Assembly (NCBI GenBank): GCA_965215535.1
Contig: OZ244063.1
Location: forward strand, 744,001-808,000
Direction of reading: 5' to 3'
Source: Bin94 sp965215535
Lineage (GTDB): Bacteria > Gemmatimonadota > Gemmatimonadetes > Longimicrobiales > Gaopeijiaceae
DNA length: 64,000 nucleotides
Shown: positions 12,450 through 22,085 of the stretch, one piece after another
How the letters are laid out: each line of letters starts with the position of its first letter
Numbering within the stretch: position 1 is the stretch's first letter
Translations under genes and position numbers: made by a program
Notes under the pieces: model-generated
The model's database searches: none
Told to the model about the DNA's origin: nothing
The model's input: the letters and a program-made list of their open reading frames with translations, nothing else

Positions 12450-13361
12450 CTACAGAATGACAAAGGAAAGGGCGGAGGGGGCCGGGGAAACGGACGGGGG
12501 CGAGGCAGCGTCGGCGTCGGAAGGAGATGCGGGCGTCGGGACCGGACTCCGAGCTGCACCGGGGCCGCGCTGCACAAGGCGGTGCAGGAGCCGCGCAGCC
12601 AGCTTGAAGGCCTCGGCCGGGGTGCGCACCGCAGCGAGACCCTCGAGCTCGGCGCCGGGGAGCGACGAGGCAAAGTCGGGGCCATCCTCGCGGCCGGGCC
12701 CGGAGGCCCAGTCGGGAAGGGCGTCCAGGGGCTGGGGCGGCAGCGGGACGATCGCAAAGCCGGGGCGGCCTGTGCGCATTCCGGCGACCAGAGCCAGATG
12801 AAGGGCGCCCGCGCGGTCGGCGAACCAGAAGAAGCCGTCGATCGATTCGGGGGGAGCCGACGGTGCAGCCGCCGAAGCCGCCTCTGTGGAGGCGCCGGAT
12901 TGAGCGCTCTCCGGCGATGACCCGGAGGGGGAGCCGGGGGCGTCGCTCTCTTCCTCGAGCCAGAGCAGGTGTTGCGGAAGCTGCAGGTACCCGGCGCGTT
13001 CGCGGAGCGCAGTCGTCCAGCCACCTGCGGCAAGAGCAGGATCGGGGGTGCCATCCAGGAGTTCGCGCAGCACCTCGGTGCGCACCAGACAGACCCCGGG
13101 AGCCGCCCGCCAGAGCTGCCAGGCGAAGAAGAGCGCCACGCCATGGTCCTGGGCCGATCCGGGGTCGCTCTGGTTGGGTCTGAGCTCGGCCAGAACCCCC
13201 TGCGCGGCCACCAGCATGAGAAAGGCAGCCGGGTTGGAGGGGTCCACGCCCTGCACCTCGGCCTCGTCGGCGATGGCGGGAAAGCGGCGCTCGGCAAAGT
13301 CGGGCGCGGGCAGAAGGAGCTCGTAGGGGGTGAGCCGCGGCCAGGCGTCGTGGATGGCCAT
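12450..13361 (-). CDS. Uncharacterised protein with an Ala/Ser/Pro-rich insert
   Basis: A 303-residue protein starting MAIHDAWPRLTPYELLLP. The N-terminal 130 residues look like a compact globular domain (FFAWQLWRAAPGVCLVRTEVLRELL). A low-complexity Ser/Ala/Pro linker (about 143-170) leads to a second segment (IDGFFWFADRAGALHLALVAGMRTG) and an Ala/Pro/Ser-rich tail. No transmembrane span or signal peptide. I do not recognise a family. It lies between nth and the NSS transporter gene on the same strand. Confidence 0.6.
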   Translation of the reverse strand: MAIHDAWPRLTPYELLLPAPDFAERRFPAIADEAEVQGVDPSNPAAFLMLVAAQGVLAELRPNQSDPGSAQDHGVALFFAWQLWRAAPGVCLVRTEVLRELLDGTPDPALAAGGWTTALRERAGYLQLPQHLLWLEEESDAPGSPSGSSPESAQSGASTEAASAAAPSAPPESIDGFFWFADRAGALHLALVAGMRTGRPGFAIVPLPPQPLDALPDWASGPGREDGPDFASSLPGAELEGLAAVRTPAEAFKLAARLLHRLVQRGPGAARSPVPTPASPSDADAASPPSVSPAPSALSFVIL

Positions 13362-13413
13362 CGGTGCGGGCTTTCTGCCTCAGTCGGCCCCGAAGGGAGG
13401 GAAAGGGGCAAAA

Positions 13414-14865
13414 CTATTCATGCGCAGCCTCCATGCGCCGCGCCAGCCAGCCATTCAGCGCGCGCAGCACCACCAGAACCACCCCGAACTGGATTAGCAC
13501 CGAGCCGACATTGTAGGAAGAGAAGAGCGTCCAGCTCTCGGGCGAGGCGAAGTTGCCGCCGGCCGCCTGCACAAGCCACCAGATCATGAGCACAACGGCC
13601 TGCACAAGCACAAGTCGCATCGCCCAGTCCCACCACTTCCCTATGCGCACATCGGAGTCGCCGGTGTTGATAAAAGTTTCGCGCCACTTCGTCACCCCGT
13701 ACCTGACCACCGCAAAGGCGAAGAAGAATCCCGAAAGCATAAGCCCGACCCCCCACACCCAGTCCTGATTCTGGAAGAAGCCCAGGCGCAGCGCCGAGGG
13801 AATGCCGCAGAGGAAGCCCGCCGAACCGACCACAATAATCGCGCGCCGGCGGGTCATGCCGAGATCGATCAAGATGCGCACGGCAAGCTCGATCATCGCC
13901 ACCAGGCTGGACCAGGCTGCAAAAACCAGCGCCAGAAAGAAGAGCGCCATGAAGAAGCGGCCCCCCGGAATCTGCGCAAAGAGCTGCGGAACCCAGATAA
14001 AGGTCAGCCCCTCGTTGCCCGCGCCAACAATGTCGCCGGCCGCCTCGGGCATGACCGAAAATATTGTGCACATCACCATGATTCCCGCAAGGAGCGACAT
14101 GGAGTTGTTGCCGAAGCCGATGACGAAACCGTTGAGCGCCGTGTCCTCGCGCGAGCGCATGTAGATTGCATAGGAGAGAACCAATCCCCAGCCGGCGCCG
14201 GTGTCCCAGGCATTCTGGGTGAGCGCCTCGAGCCAGATGCGCACATTGGCAAGTTCGCCGAAGTCGGGCGTAAAGAGGAAGGCCAGACCCTCGGAGGCCC
14301 CCGGCAGGGTGAGCGCCTTGATCGCCAGCACCACCACCAGAATCACCAGCGCGGGGATCAGGATGCGGGCCGCGCGCTCGATTCCGCGAACGCCGCGCGA
14401 GACCACGAAGATGCCGAGTCCGACGGCAACCGCATGGAAGAGAAGCGCCTGCGGGGTCGAGTTGAAGGCGTCCCAGAAGCAGCCGGGCACGGCGGTGGGG
14501 ATCTCGCCGGTGAGCGTGGCGAAGAAGAAGCGGATCGTCCACCCCATCACCACCGAGTAGTAGAAGAGGATGGCGATGGCGACCCAGGCGATCCATCCCC
14601 CCATCCAGGCGAATTTGGGCCCGATCGTTTTGATGAACGCCCCGACCGAGCCCCGGCGCGTCGCCTTGCCCATGCCGAACTCCAGAATCAGGAGCGGCAC
14701 CGACCAGAGAAGCAGAAAGACGGCCCAGGCCACCAGGAACGATCCGCCGCCATTCGAAGCCGCAATCCGGGGAAAGCGCCAGATGTTTCCGGTGCCGACC
14801 GCCATGCCGAGCATCGCAAGGAGCATTCCCCAGCGCGAGGTAAAGACTTCGGATCGGGTGGGCAT
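13414..14865 (-). CDS. Sodium-dependent transporter, NSS (SNF) family
   Basis: A 483-residue inner-membrane symporter with about twelve hydrophobic helices. The helix 1 signature GMAVGTGNIWRFPRIAASNGGG matches the sodium- and substrate-binding unwound region of the LeuT fold; another typical stretch is NAWDTGAGWGLVLSYAIYM. It is expected to import an amino acid with Na+. A tail with conserved tryptophans and a short charged end (ARRMEAAHE) completes the family length. AGGAG precedes the ATG at 14865. A MetS-type small subunit gene at 10842-10970 may be its accessory subunit, suggesting methionine or alanine as substrate. Confidence 0.93.
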   Translation of the reverse strand: MPTRSEVFTSRWGMLLAMLGMAVGTGNIWRFPRIAASNGGGSFLVAWAVFLLLWSVPLLILEFGMGKATRRGSVGAFIKTIGPKFAWMGGWIAWVAIAILFYYSVVMGWTIRFFFATLTGEIPTAVPGCFWDAFNSTPQALLFHAVAVGLGIFVVSRGVRGIERAARILIPALVILVVVLAIKALTLPGASEGLAFLFTPDFGELANVRIWLEALTQNAWDTGAGWGLVLSYAIYMRSREDTALNGFVIGFGNNSMSLLAGIMVMCTIFSVMPEAAGDIVGAGNEGLTFIWVPQLFAQIPGGRFFMALFFLALVFAAWSSLVAMIELAVRILIDLGMTRRRAIIVVGSAGFLCGIPSALRLGFFQNQDWVWGVGLMLSGFFFAFAVVRYGVTKWRETFINTGDSDVRIGKWWDWAMRLVLVQAVVLMIWWLVQAAGGNFASPESWTLFSSYNVGSVLIQFGVVLVVLRALNGWLARRMEAAHE

Positions 14866-14959
14866 CGGTGCGGAACTCCTGGTGGAGGTGGAGGGGGAAA
14901 TCTGTCGTGGTCGAATCAGGCTACCCTGCGCACGCCGCCGGCGCCACCCCGGGCAGCGA

Positions 14960-16279
<1,320 letters not shown>

Positions 16280-16414
16280 GACTTGTGCCTCTTCGTGCGC
16301 TGCAAATTGTGTTGGTTTGGGGATTGGAGGGCGGCGCCCCCGGCCCGGCGAGTCGCTTTGCGCGAAATGACGACCATCCGGCGTCCGGCTGCGAACCGGC
16401 AGGGGCGCGACCGC

Positions 16415-17281
16415 TCAGAAGCCTTGTTCCGCTGCCAGCCCTACCGCCTTCAGGCTCCACTCCCAGAGACGTTCCTGGGCGCTGTGGTCGCGCGCTGCCC
16501 TGGACGGCTCCGTCTCGGTGCCCCGGTCCAGATACGCCCCGGCGAGCGCCTCGTCGCGCCGGTCGGCCGCCAGTCCCGCCAGGATCGGTCCCGCCTCCTG
16601 GGGATCGCTCGCGGCGATGCTTCGCACCACCCCGCCCCCCGGAAAGCGGCCCATGAAGTCGCGCAAAATCTCTGTGTCGTAGACTCCCGGGTGCAGAGCC
16701 AGCGGTTCGATTCCGTCGTCGGCCACGCGCCGGGCCAGCGCCGCCGTGAAGAGAACGTTGGCGAGCTTGCTCTGCTGATAGACCTGGGTGCGGTTGTAGC
16801 GGCGCTTCTCGCAGTTGGGATCGTCGAAGTGGAAGGCGGGCCCCGTGTGCGCGACCGACGACACCGTAATGACGCGGCTCTTGCCCCGGGCGGCGGCGGC
16901 GCGGCGAAGAAGGGGCAGGAGGTGGTGGGTGAGGAGGAAGTGGCCCAGGTGGGTGACCGCCAACTGGAGCTCGAATCCATCGCGGCTGCGCGTGTGCTCG
17001 GCGGGCAGGGCGGCGGCGTTGTTGAGGAGCGCATCAAGCGGATGATCGAGCGCAAGGACTGCCCCGGCGCCCTCGCGAACGCTCTCGAGCGAGGCCAGGT
17101 CGCAGAGAACGAGGTGGTGGCGCGCGCCGTCGTCGGCAGGGGCGGCCAGGGTGGCCAGCGCAGAGCGTCCCCGCTCTTCGTCGCGGCAGAGCAGAACGAC
17201 GCGGTGGCCGTCCCGCGCCAGATGCTGCGCCGTCGCGAGCCCGATGCCGCGGTTGGCGCCGGTAATGGCAATCGTCTTCAT
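16415..17281 (-). CDS. SDR family oxidoreductase (retinol dehydrogenase-like)
   Basis: A 288-residue NAD(P)-dependent short-chain dehydrogenase starting MKTIAITGANRGIGLATAQ. The cofactor motif is TGANRGIG (residues 7-14), followed by NNAA, the catalytic Ser in ITVSSVAHTG and the YxxxK pair in VYQQSKLANVLF. The long C-terminal region after PGVYDTEI resembles the retinol dehydrogenase/WWOX-like subgroup, but the substrate cannot be assigned. The ATG at 17281 has AGGA upstream. It is divergent from the island beginning at 17499. Confidence 0.88.
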   Translation of the reverse strand: MKTIAITGANRGIGLATAQHLARDGHRVVLLCRDEERGRSALATLAAPADDGARHHLVLCDLASLESVREGAGAVLALDHPLDALLNNAAALPAEHTRSRDGFELQLAVTHLGHFLLTHHLLPLLRRAAAARGKSRVITVSSVAHTGPAFHFDDPNCEKRRYNRTQVYQQSKLANVLFTAALARRVADDGIEPLALHPGVYDTEILRDFMGRFPGGGVVRSIAASDPQEAGPILAGLAADRRDEALAGAYLDRGTETEPSRAARDHSAQERLWEWSLKAVGLAAEQGF

Positions 17282-17498
17282 GACTGGGGATTCCTGGATA
17301 GGGGGAAAGAGATCTTCGGATTGGGGGCGAGGGGGGATTTTGGCGGTGGGGGTGGAGGCCCCGGGTCGGGTTCGCCTGCGCGACAGAGCGCGGGATCGTC
17401 CGCCGCAGGATGGAGTCAATTGTAGCAGCACGGCCGGACGACTCTTCCCCGACTCGCCTGTCCCACCCTCGGAATCCGGGGCTGGTTTTGGGGATCGC

Positions 17499-17527
17499 TT
17501 GACAAATAATAAATATTATTATACAAT
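17499..17527 (+). promoter_or_regulatory. Strong sigma70-type promoter for the NurA/HerA operon
   Basis: TTGACA at 17499-17504, a 17-base spacer and TACAAT at 17522-17527, all within an AT-only patch in otherwise GC-rich DNA. The spacer and -10 contain alternating half-sites AATAAT-AAAT-ATTATT-ATAC-AATAAT, which form two overlapping imperfect dyads and may be an operator. Transcription is predicted to start near 17534. Confidence 0.75.
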
Positions 17528-17550
17528 AATACAAAACGATACCGAACCCG

Positions 17551-17596
17551 GATCTGCCAGAGCGGGAGCCGGGCGACATTCCCCAATTGGCAGATC
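17551..17596 (+). repeat. Inverted repeat in the operon leader
   Basis: GATCTGCCA (17551-17559) and its exact complement TGGCAGATC (17588-17596) flank a 28-base loop. It would lie about 17 nt into the predicted transcript, so it could be an RNA hairpin or a DNA-binding site. No T-run follows. Confidence 0.6.
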
Positions 17597-17711
17597 GCCG
17601 CAGACTTCCGGGCTCCGCCGCGCTGGCCCTGCCGGCGTTCGTCCTGTACAATCAGATTCCCTGTGCAGTCTTCGGTCGTCCGCCTTTGCGCTTTCCCGCC
17701 CCACCCTCTCC

Positions 17712-18686
17712 ATGCCCCCTGCACCCCAACGCCCCCATCTCGGGGTGGAGCCCTTCGATGTCTCGCATGGCAGCGGATTTCTTGCAAGCGAAGAGGATCC
17801 GCACACCATCGAATGCCGGGTGGTGGAGGATGGCGGCGACTTTCGCATTCACGCACCTCCCGACGCGGGACCGCCGACGCGGCTGGCCTTTGTCGATGGA
17901 GTGCGCCGCACCGAGGCCTACCTGACCCGCACCGATTCCGGGGGCGTCACCCTGAGCGGACTGGCGGGCGCATGGGGAGCGGGCGCGGTGCGGATCGGTC
18001 CCGAGGGACCGGCCCGGATCGCCGATGTGGAGACCGGGCGCGCCATCATCTTCGGCGGGGGGCAGCGGGTGCGCCTGAATCCCCATCCGGGGGGGTGGCG
18101 CTGGCTGAGCCTCGCGGTCGAGAGCGATGAACCCCTGGCGGCCTCGCAGCAGCTTCAGCGTCTGATGCGCGACGCCGAGGCCGAGATCGCCGATCGTCTC
18201 GCGGCGCGCGCTTGGCTGGTTGTCTTCGATGGCCCCCTGCACAATATCCGCCGCAGCCGCGCCACTCCTGTCGTGGGCTATGTGAAGACGCACCACCGCC
18301 GCACCCTGGCCGCCGAACACTGGACGCGGGTGCCGCAGCTCAGGGTCGGCGAGCGCACCAGCATCTTTGTCATGCAGGACGAACGCTACGCCTGCTACAT
18401 TCGCGTGGGCGACCCCGGTCCCTGGGCGAGTCCCTGGGCGGGGATTGCGCGGATCGAGGTTCCCGCCGGGGCCGGGACCGCGTCGGCGATGCGTTCGATG
18501 GACCGGGCTGCGCGCTGGCTTCCCTTCTTTGCCTCGGCTCCGCACCGCGACGCCCGCGCGCCGGTGAATCTGGCTCCGGTGGCGCGACTCGAGACCCACC
18601 TTCATCATCTTCTGGGGGATTCGCGGCTGGCGCTGAGAGCCGTTCGCGAAGCCGTCCTGCAGCAAAACCGCGAGACTCACGCATGA
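17712..18686 (+). CDS. NurA-like nuclease
   Basis: A 324-residue protein read from the ATG at 17712 (MPPAPQRPHLGVEPFDVSHG). Features of the NurA 5'-3' nuclease fold are present: an acidic DG motif (FVDGVRRTEAY, near residues 59-69), a second acidic strand (WLVVFDGPL, near 166-174), a Lys motif (VVGYVKTHH, near 186-194), RIEVPAG near 260, and a C-terminal helix region with DRAARWLPFFASAPHRDARAP. NurA works with the hexameric HerA translocase in end resection in archaea, and in some bacteria in repair or phage defence. The next gene encodes a HerA-like ATPase and overlaps this stop by ATGA, which supports the pairing. No clear Shine-Dalgarno, so the start is tentative. Confidence 0.75.
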   Translation: MPPAPQRPHLGVEPFDVSHGSGFLASEEDPHTIECRVVEDGGDFRIHAPPDAGPPTRLAFVDGVRRTEAYLTRTDSGGVTLSGLAGAWGAGAVRIGPEGPARIADVETGRAIIFGGGQRVRLNPHPGGWRWLSLAVESDEPLAASQQLQRLMRDAEAEIADRLAARAWLVVFDGPLHNIRRSRATPVVGYVKTHHRRTLAAEHWTRVPQLRVGERTSIFVMQDERYACYIRVGDPGPWASPWAGIARIEVPAGAGTASAMRSMDRAARWLPFFASAPHRDARAPVNLAPVARLETHLHHLLGDSRLALRAVREAVLQQNRETHA

Positions 18687-20608
18687 ACGACCGCGAATCA
18701 GGCACACCCGGCCAGGCGGACCGCGAATCCGCCGTCGCAGCCGCGACCGAATCCCAACGTCCACCCCCTGCGGCCCCCCTCGCCACGGCGCGCATCGGTC
18801 TCGTCGATGGATCGCGGGGCAGCAACTCGCGCGATTTCCGGATCGTTCTCGATGCAGAGGCGCATATCCAGCTCGACGAGCTTGTCGCCGTCCGCACCGC
18901 ACTCCCCGCCGGGGCCGATTCCGCCCGGGGACAGGTCACCCACTATGGAATCGTCACCGAGCTCAGCAGCAGCTTCGAGGGCGCCGACCTTCCCTCGGAC
19001 ACCGCCCGGGTCGTGGATCGCACCATGCCCGCCGAGCATATCCGGATCGCCGAGGCGCGGGTGCTGCGCGTGATTCCCGAGCTCTTCGTGGCGCCGGGCG
19101 CGGGTGCCGAGGCGCTGAAGGCAAGGGGCAGCGACCGCAAAATTGCGCTCTTCGAGGACGAGATGAAGAAGGGAGTGCTTCCGGTCGGTCTGGATATGAG
19201 CGGACAGCCCGTTCATGCCGACATGCGCTTTGTCGATGGCCGCTCCGGGGGGCACCTTTCGATCTCGGGAATCTCGGGGGTGGCGACCAAGACTTCATAT
19301 GCGCTCTTTATCCTCTATCAACTCCTTGAGACCGACAGGGGGATGGCGCTTCTGGGCGGCCGCGCCGAACGCGAAGGGGTGCGCGCGCTGGTCTTCAATA
19401 CCAAGGGCGAGGATCTGCTGCATCTCGACCGCCCCAACGCCGAGTTCGCCGGCCGGCCCGACGCCCGTACGCAGTGGCGCACCCTCGGGGTCGACGATCC
19501 CGGGGCCTTCCGATCGGTGCGGCTTCATGCGCCCCGGCGCAGCGAGGGAGCGGGCGCGGTGCCTGGAGTCCGGTCACGCGACACCGCCGATGTGAATGCC
19601 TACGGCTGGACCCCCGAACAGTTCATTCGCGAAGAGCTTCTTCAGTTCTGCTTTACCTCGGACGACGACCGCACCACCCAGGTGGGCTTTATCGAACAGC
19701 AATTCCGCATTCAGCTTCTGCGCCATCTGCGGCGGCTGGAGGGGGGCGAAGCGGGAGCCGTTGTGATTCTGCCCGAGGTGAGCGACGATGTGAGCTACGA
19801 CCCCGAGCGGCTGGCGGCCCGGGAGCCCGAGGCGGCGAAGGCGGGCGCCGGCCATGCCATATGCGATTTTGGCGGCTTTGTGGAGTTCACCGAAAAGATG
19901 GCCAACCGCGACGACGACGAAACCCTCAGGAAGTGGTTCGGGCGCACCACAACCGGCACCCGTCAGGCCTATGTGCGACGACTTCTGCGCCTGCGCAAGC
20001 ATATCGGCCCGCTGATCGGATGCGGACTGGAGCCCGTCTCGGCCGAAAATGCGCGACTGCACGTGGTGGACATCTCGACGCTGCACGACGACGCCCAGCG
20101 CTTTGTCGTGGGTTCGCTGCTCGACCGGGTGTGGCGCGAGAAGCAGGGAGCGGGACGCACGCCGCTCCGGTTCGTGGTCCTGGACGAGCTCAACAAGTAC
20201 GCCCCGGCCCAGGGCTTTTCGCCGCTGAAGGAGCTCCTTGTGGACATTGCCGAGCGGGGCCGCTCGCTGGGCGTGTTGTTGATCGGCGCTCAACAGGCCG
20301 CCTCGGCTGTGGCGCCTGCGCTTCCCCGCAATGCATCGCTCAAGGTGGCCGGCCGCCTGGACGCCAACGAAGCCGACGCCTACCGCTTCCTCTCGCGGGC
20401 GCTGCGCGAACGGGCCTCGCGCTTCATGCCGGGAACGATGGTCCTCTCGCAGCCGATTGTGCCCGAGCCGATCCCGCTGCGCTTCCCCTTCCCCCCCTTC
20501 GCCACCAACCCCGAAGAGGCAATGCCCGACGCGGCCCGCGAGAAGAGGCGCACCGAGTCGATCATGGCGAATCTGGATGCGATGTCGGGGCCGGGGGCGG
20601 GGTTGTGA
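18683..20608 (+). CDS. HerA-like ATPase/DNA translocase
   Basis: A 641-residue protein of the HerA/FtsK superfamily. After a disordered N-terminus comes a HAS-barrel-like region (about 25-150: RIGLVDGSRGSNSRDFRIVLD ... HYGIVTELSS). The ATPase core follows, with a variant P-loop ISGISGVATKTSYAL (near 193-207), a Walker B LRFVVLDELNKYAP (near 495-508) and a sensor region LLIGAQQAASAVAP. The C-terminus (FMPGTMVLSQPIVPEPIPLRFPFPP) is typical of HerA. It should form a hexamer that pumps DNA to the nuclease partner. The ATG at 18683 overlaps the upstream stop, indicating coupled translation. The P-loop lacks the usual GK[ST] glycine (TKT instead). Confidence 0.82.
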   Translation: MNDRESGTPGQADRESAVAAATESQRPPPAAPLATARIGLVDGSRGSNSRDFRIVLDAEAHIQLDELVAVRTALPAGADSARGQVTHYGIVTELSSSFEGADLPSDTARVVDRTMPAEHIRIAEARVLRVIPELFVAPGAGAEALKARGSDRKIALFEDEMKKGVLPVGLDMSGQPVHADMRFVDGRSGGHLSISGISGVATKTSYALFILYQLLETDRGMALLGGRAEREGVRALVFNTKGEDLLHLDRPNAEFAGRPDARTQWRTLGVDDPGAFRSVRLHAPRRSEGAGAVPGVRSRDTADVNAYGWTPEQFIREELLQFCFTSDDDRTTQVGFIEQQFRIQLLRHLRRLEGGEAGAVVILPEVSDDVSYDPERLAAREPEAAKAGAGHAICDFGGFVEFTEKMANRDDDETLRKWFGRTTTGTRQAYVRRLLRLRKHIGPLIGCGLEPVSAENARLHVVDISTLHDDAQRFVVGSLLDRVWREKQGAGRTPLRFVVLDELNKYAPAQGFSPLKELLVDIAERGRSLGVLLIGAQQAASAVAPALPRNASLKVAGRLDANEADAYRFLSRALRERASRFMPGTMVLSQPIVPEPIPLRFPFPPFATNPEEAMPDAAREKRRTESIMANLDAMSGPGAGL

Positions 20609-20686
20609 GGGGGGACTTGCCGGGAAGAATGGAATTTGTCACCGATTGACATGATGAACCGTCCCGTACAGCGAAAGGCCCTCTGA

Positions 20687-21961
20687 ATGTCTGCCAACTG
20701 GCAAAACCGGACCTTGTTCCATGGCGACAACCTGGTATTCCTGCGGGCCATGAATTCCGAGTCCGTGGATTTGATCGCTACCGATCCGCCCTTCAACAAG
20801 GGACGGGATTTTCACGCTACCCCTGACAGCCTGGCAGCGGGAGCCAAATTTCAGGATCGATGGTCCTGGGAAAAAGATGTTCACGAGTCATGGGTTGACC
20901 AGATAACGGACGACCATCCGCGCCTGATGGAGGCGATCAACAGCGCAAGGAATGCGCACAGCGACGGCATGGGCGCGTACCTGTGCTTCATGGCTGTGCG
21001 GCTTCTGGCCATGCACCGCGTACTCAAAGCGACGGGGAGCATTTACCTGCACTGCGATCCCACTGCGAGTCACTACCTCAAGGCAGTCATGGATGCGATC
21101 TTCGGGTGGAAGAATTTTGTGAATGAAATACTGTGGCTTTATAAAACGGGGGGCATGAGCAAAAGATGGTTCGGTCGGAAACATGACAACATTTTGCTGT
21201 ACGCCAAAAGTCGAGAGTACATATTCAACCCATTGAAGGAAAAATCTTATCTGGCGCACAAATATGGTTTTACAAATGTCAAGATTTTACAAGATGAAAT
21301 TGGACATTACACAATGGTTGGGATGCGCGATTACTGGGATATTCCGGCATTACGAGGGAATCAACCGGAACAGGTAGGGTACCCTACTCAAAAGCCTGTT
21401 GCTCTTTATGAGAGAATGATTCGTGCAAGCTCAAACGAAAACGATATCGTACTCGATCCCTTTGCAGGATGCGCGACGACCCTGGTCGCTGCTGAACATT
21501 TGGGACGCCGATGGGTGGGCATAGATATATGGAAAGGCGCACACCGCCTCGTAGAACAGCGACTAAAAGACACAACAGGCTTGTTTGGTAAAGTTAATTT
21601 CACCGACAAGCCTCCGGCACGCACCGACGATGGCGAAACGGTCGTGCCGTTTTTGCGAGTCCGAGAGCGTGTCAGGGAACCGGAAGGTCCGAAATGGACG
21701 CGCAAAGATATGTACGATTATCTTCTCGATCAGCATGGTCCGCGCTGCATGGGGTGCGATCGGGTCTTCGACGATCCGCGCTACCTTGAGCTTGACCATA
21801 ACACGCCACGATCCGATGGCGGTCTGAATCACATATCGAATCGCATCCTCCTGTGTAGCCCGTGCAATCGCCTCAAGAGCAACACGTTTACCCTCTCGGG
21901 ACTGCGAAAGGAAAACACAAAGAGAGGATATATGCGATCGCCGCAGGGAGTCAGGAAATGA
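20687..21961 (+). CDS. DNA N4/N6 methyltransferase fused to an HNH domain
   Basis: A 424-residue protein. Residues 1-300 are a beta-class amino-methyltransferase: catalytic DPPF at 33-36 near the N-terminus and the SAM-binding motif LDPFAGCATT near 254-263, followed by RRWVGIDIWKGA. Residues about 345-400 are an HNH zinc domain (CMGCDRVF, LELDHNTPRSDGG, NRILLCSPCNRLKS). The protein could therefore both modify and cut DNA, or the HNH module could serve only DNA binding. Base composition is clearly more AT-rich than the neighbours, especially 21110-21450, suggesting horizontal acquisition. It follows the HerA-like gene by 78 bases on the same strand. TTGACA at 20646 lacks a good -10. Confidence 0.88.
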   Translation: MSANWQNRTLFHGDNLVFLRAMNSESVDLIATDPPFNKGRDFHATPDSLAAGAKFQDRWSWEKDVHESWVDQITDDHPRLMEAINSARNAHSDGMGAYLCFMAVRLLAMHRVLKATGSIYLHCDPTASHYLKAVMDAIFGWKNFVNEILWLYKTGGMSKRWFGRKHDNILLYAKSREYIFNPLKEKSYLAHKYGFTNVKILQDEIGHYTMVGMRDYWDIPALRGNQPEQVGYPTQKPVALYERMIRASSNENDIVLDPFAGCATTLVAAEHLGRRWVGIDIWKGAHRLVEQRLKDTTGLFGKVNFTDKPPARTDDGETVVPFLRVRERVREPEGPKWTRKDMYDYLLDQHGPRCMGCDRVFDDPRYLELDHNTPRSDGGLNHISNRILLCSPCNRLKSNTFTLSGLRKENTKRGYMRSPQGVRK

Positions 21962-21962
21962 A

Positions 21963-21979
21963 CTCCGGCCAGGCCGGAG
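21963..21979 (+). terminator. Hairpin after the methyltransferase gene
   Basis: A perfect GC-rich inverted repeat, CTCCGGCCAGGCCGGAG, begins one base after the stop codon. It has no following T-run, so it is a weak intrinsic terminator or an mRNA-stabilising hairpin that closes the three-gene island. Confidence 0.4.
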
Positions 21980-22085
21980 AGACGTGTAGCCGTCCCGAAG
22001 ATACGCACTGCCGGAGCCGATCTCCAACATCCTGAAGACTATCGCCCCTGTGTGCCACCCCCCACCCACGGAGCCTCCCCACACC

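Larger units (their letters stand above)
17282..17711. other. Divergent intergenic region with AT-rich promoter and a long leader
   Basis: This 430-base stretch separates the SDR gene (minus) from the NurA-like gene (plus). It holds a near-consensus promoter at 17499-17527 in an AT-only patch, then a leader of nearly 180 bases with a 9-base inverted repeat (17551-17559 and 17588-17596). A second TACAAT at 17647-17652 has a poor -35. No ribosome-binding site is evident before the ATG at 17712. Confidence 0.6.
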
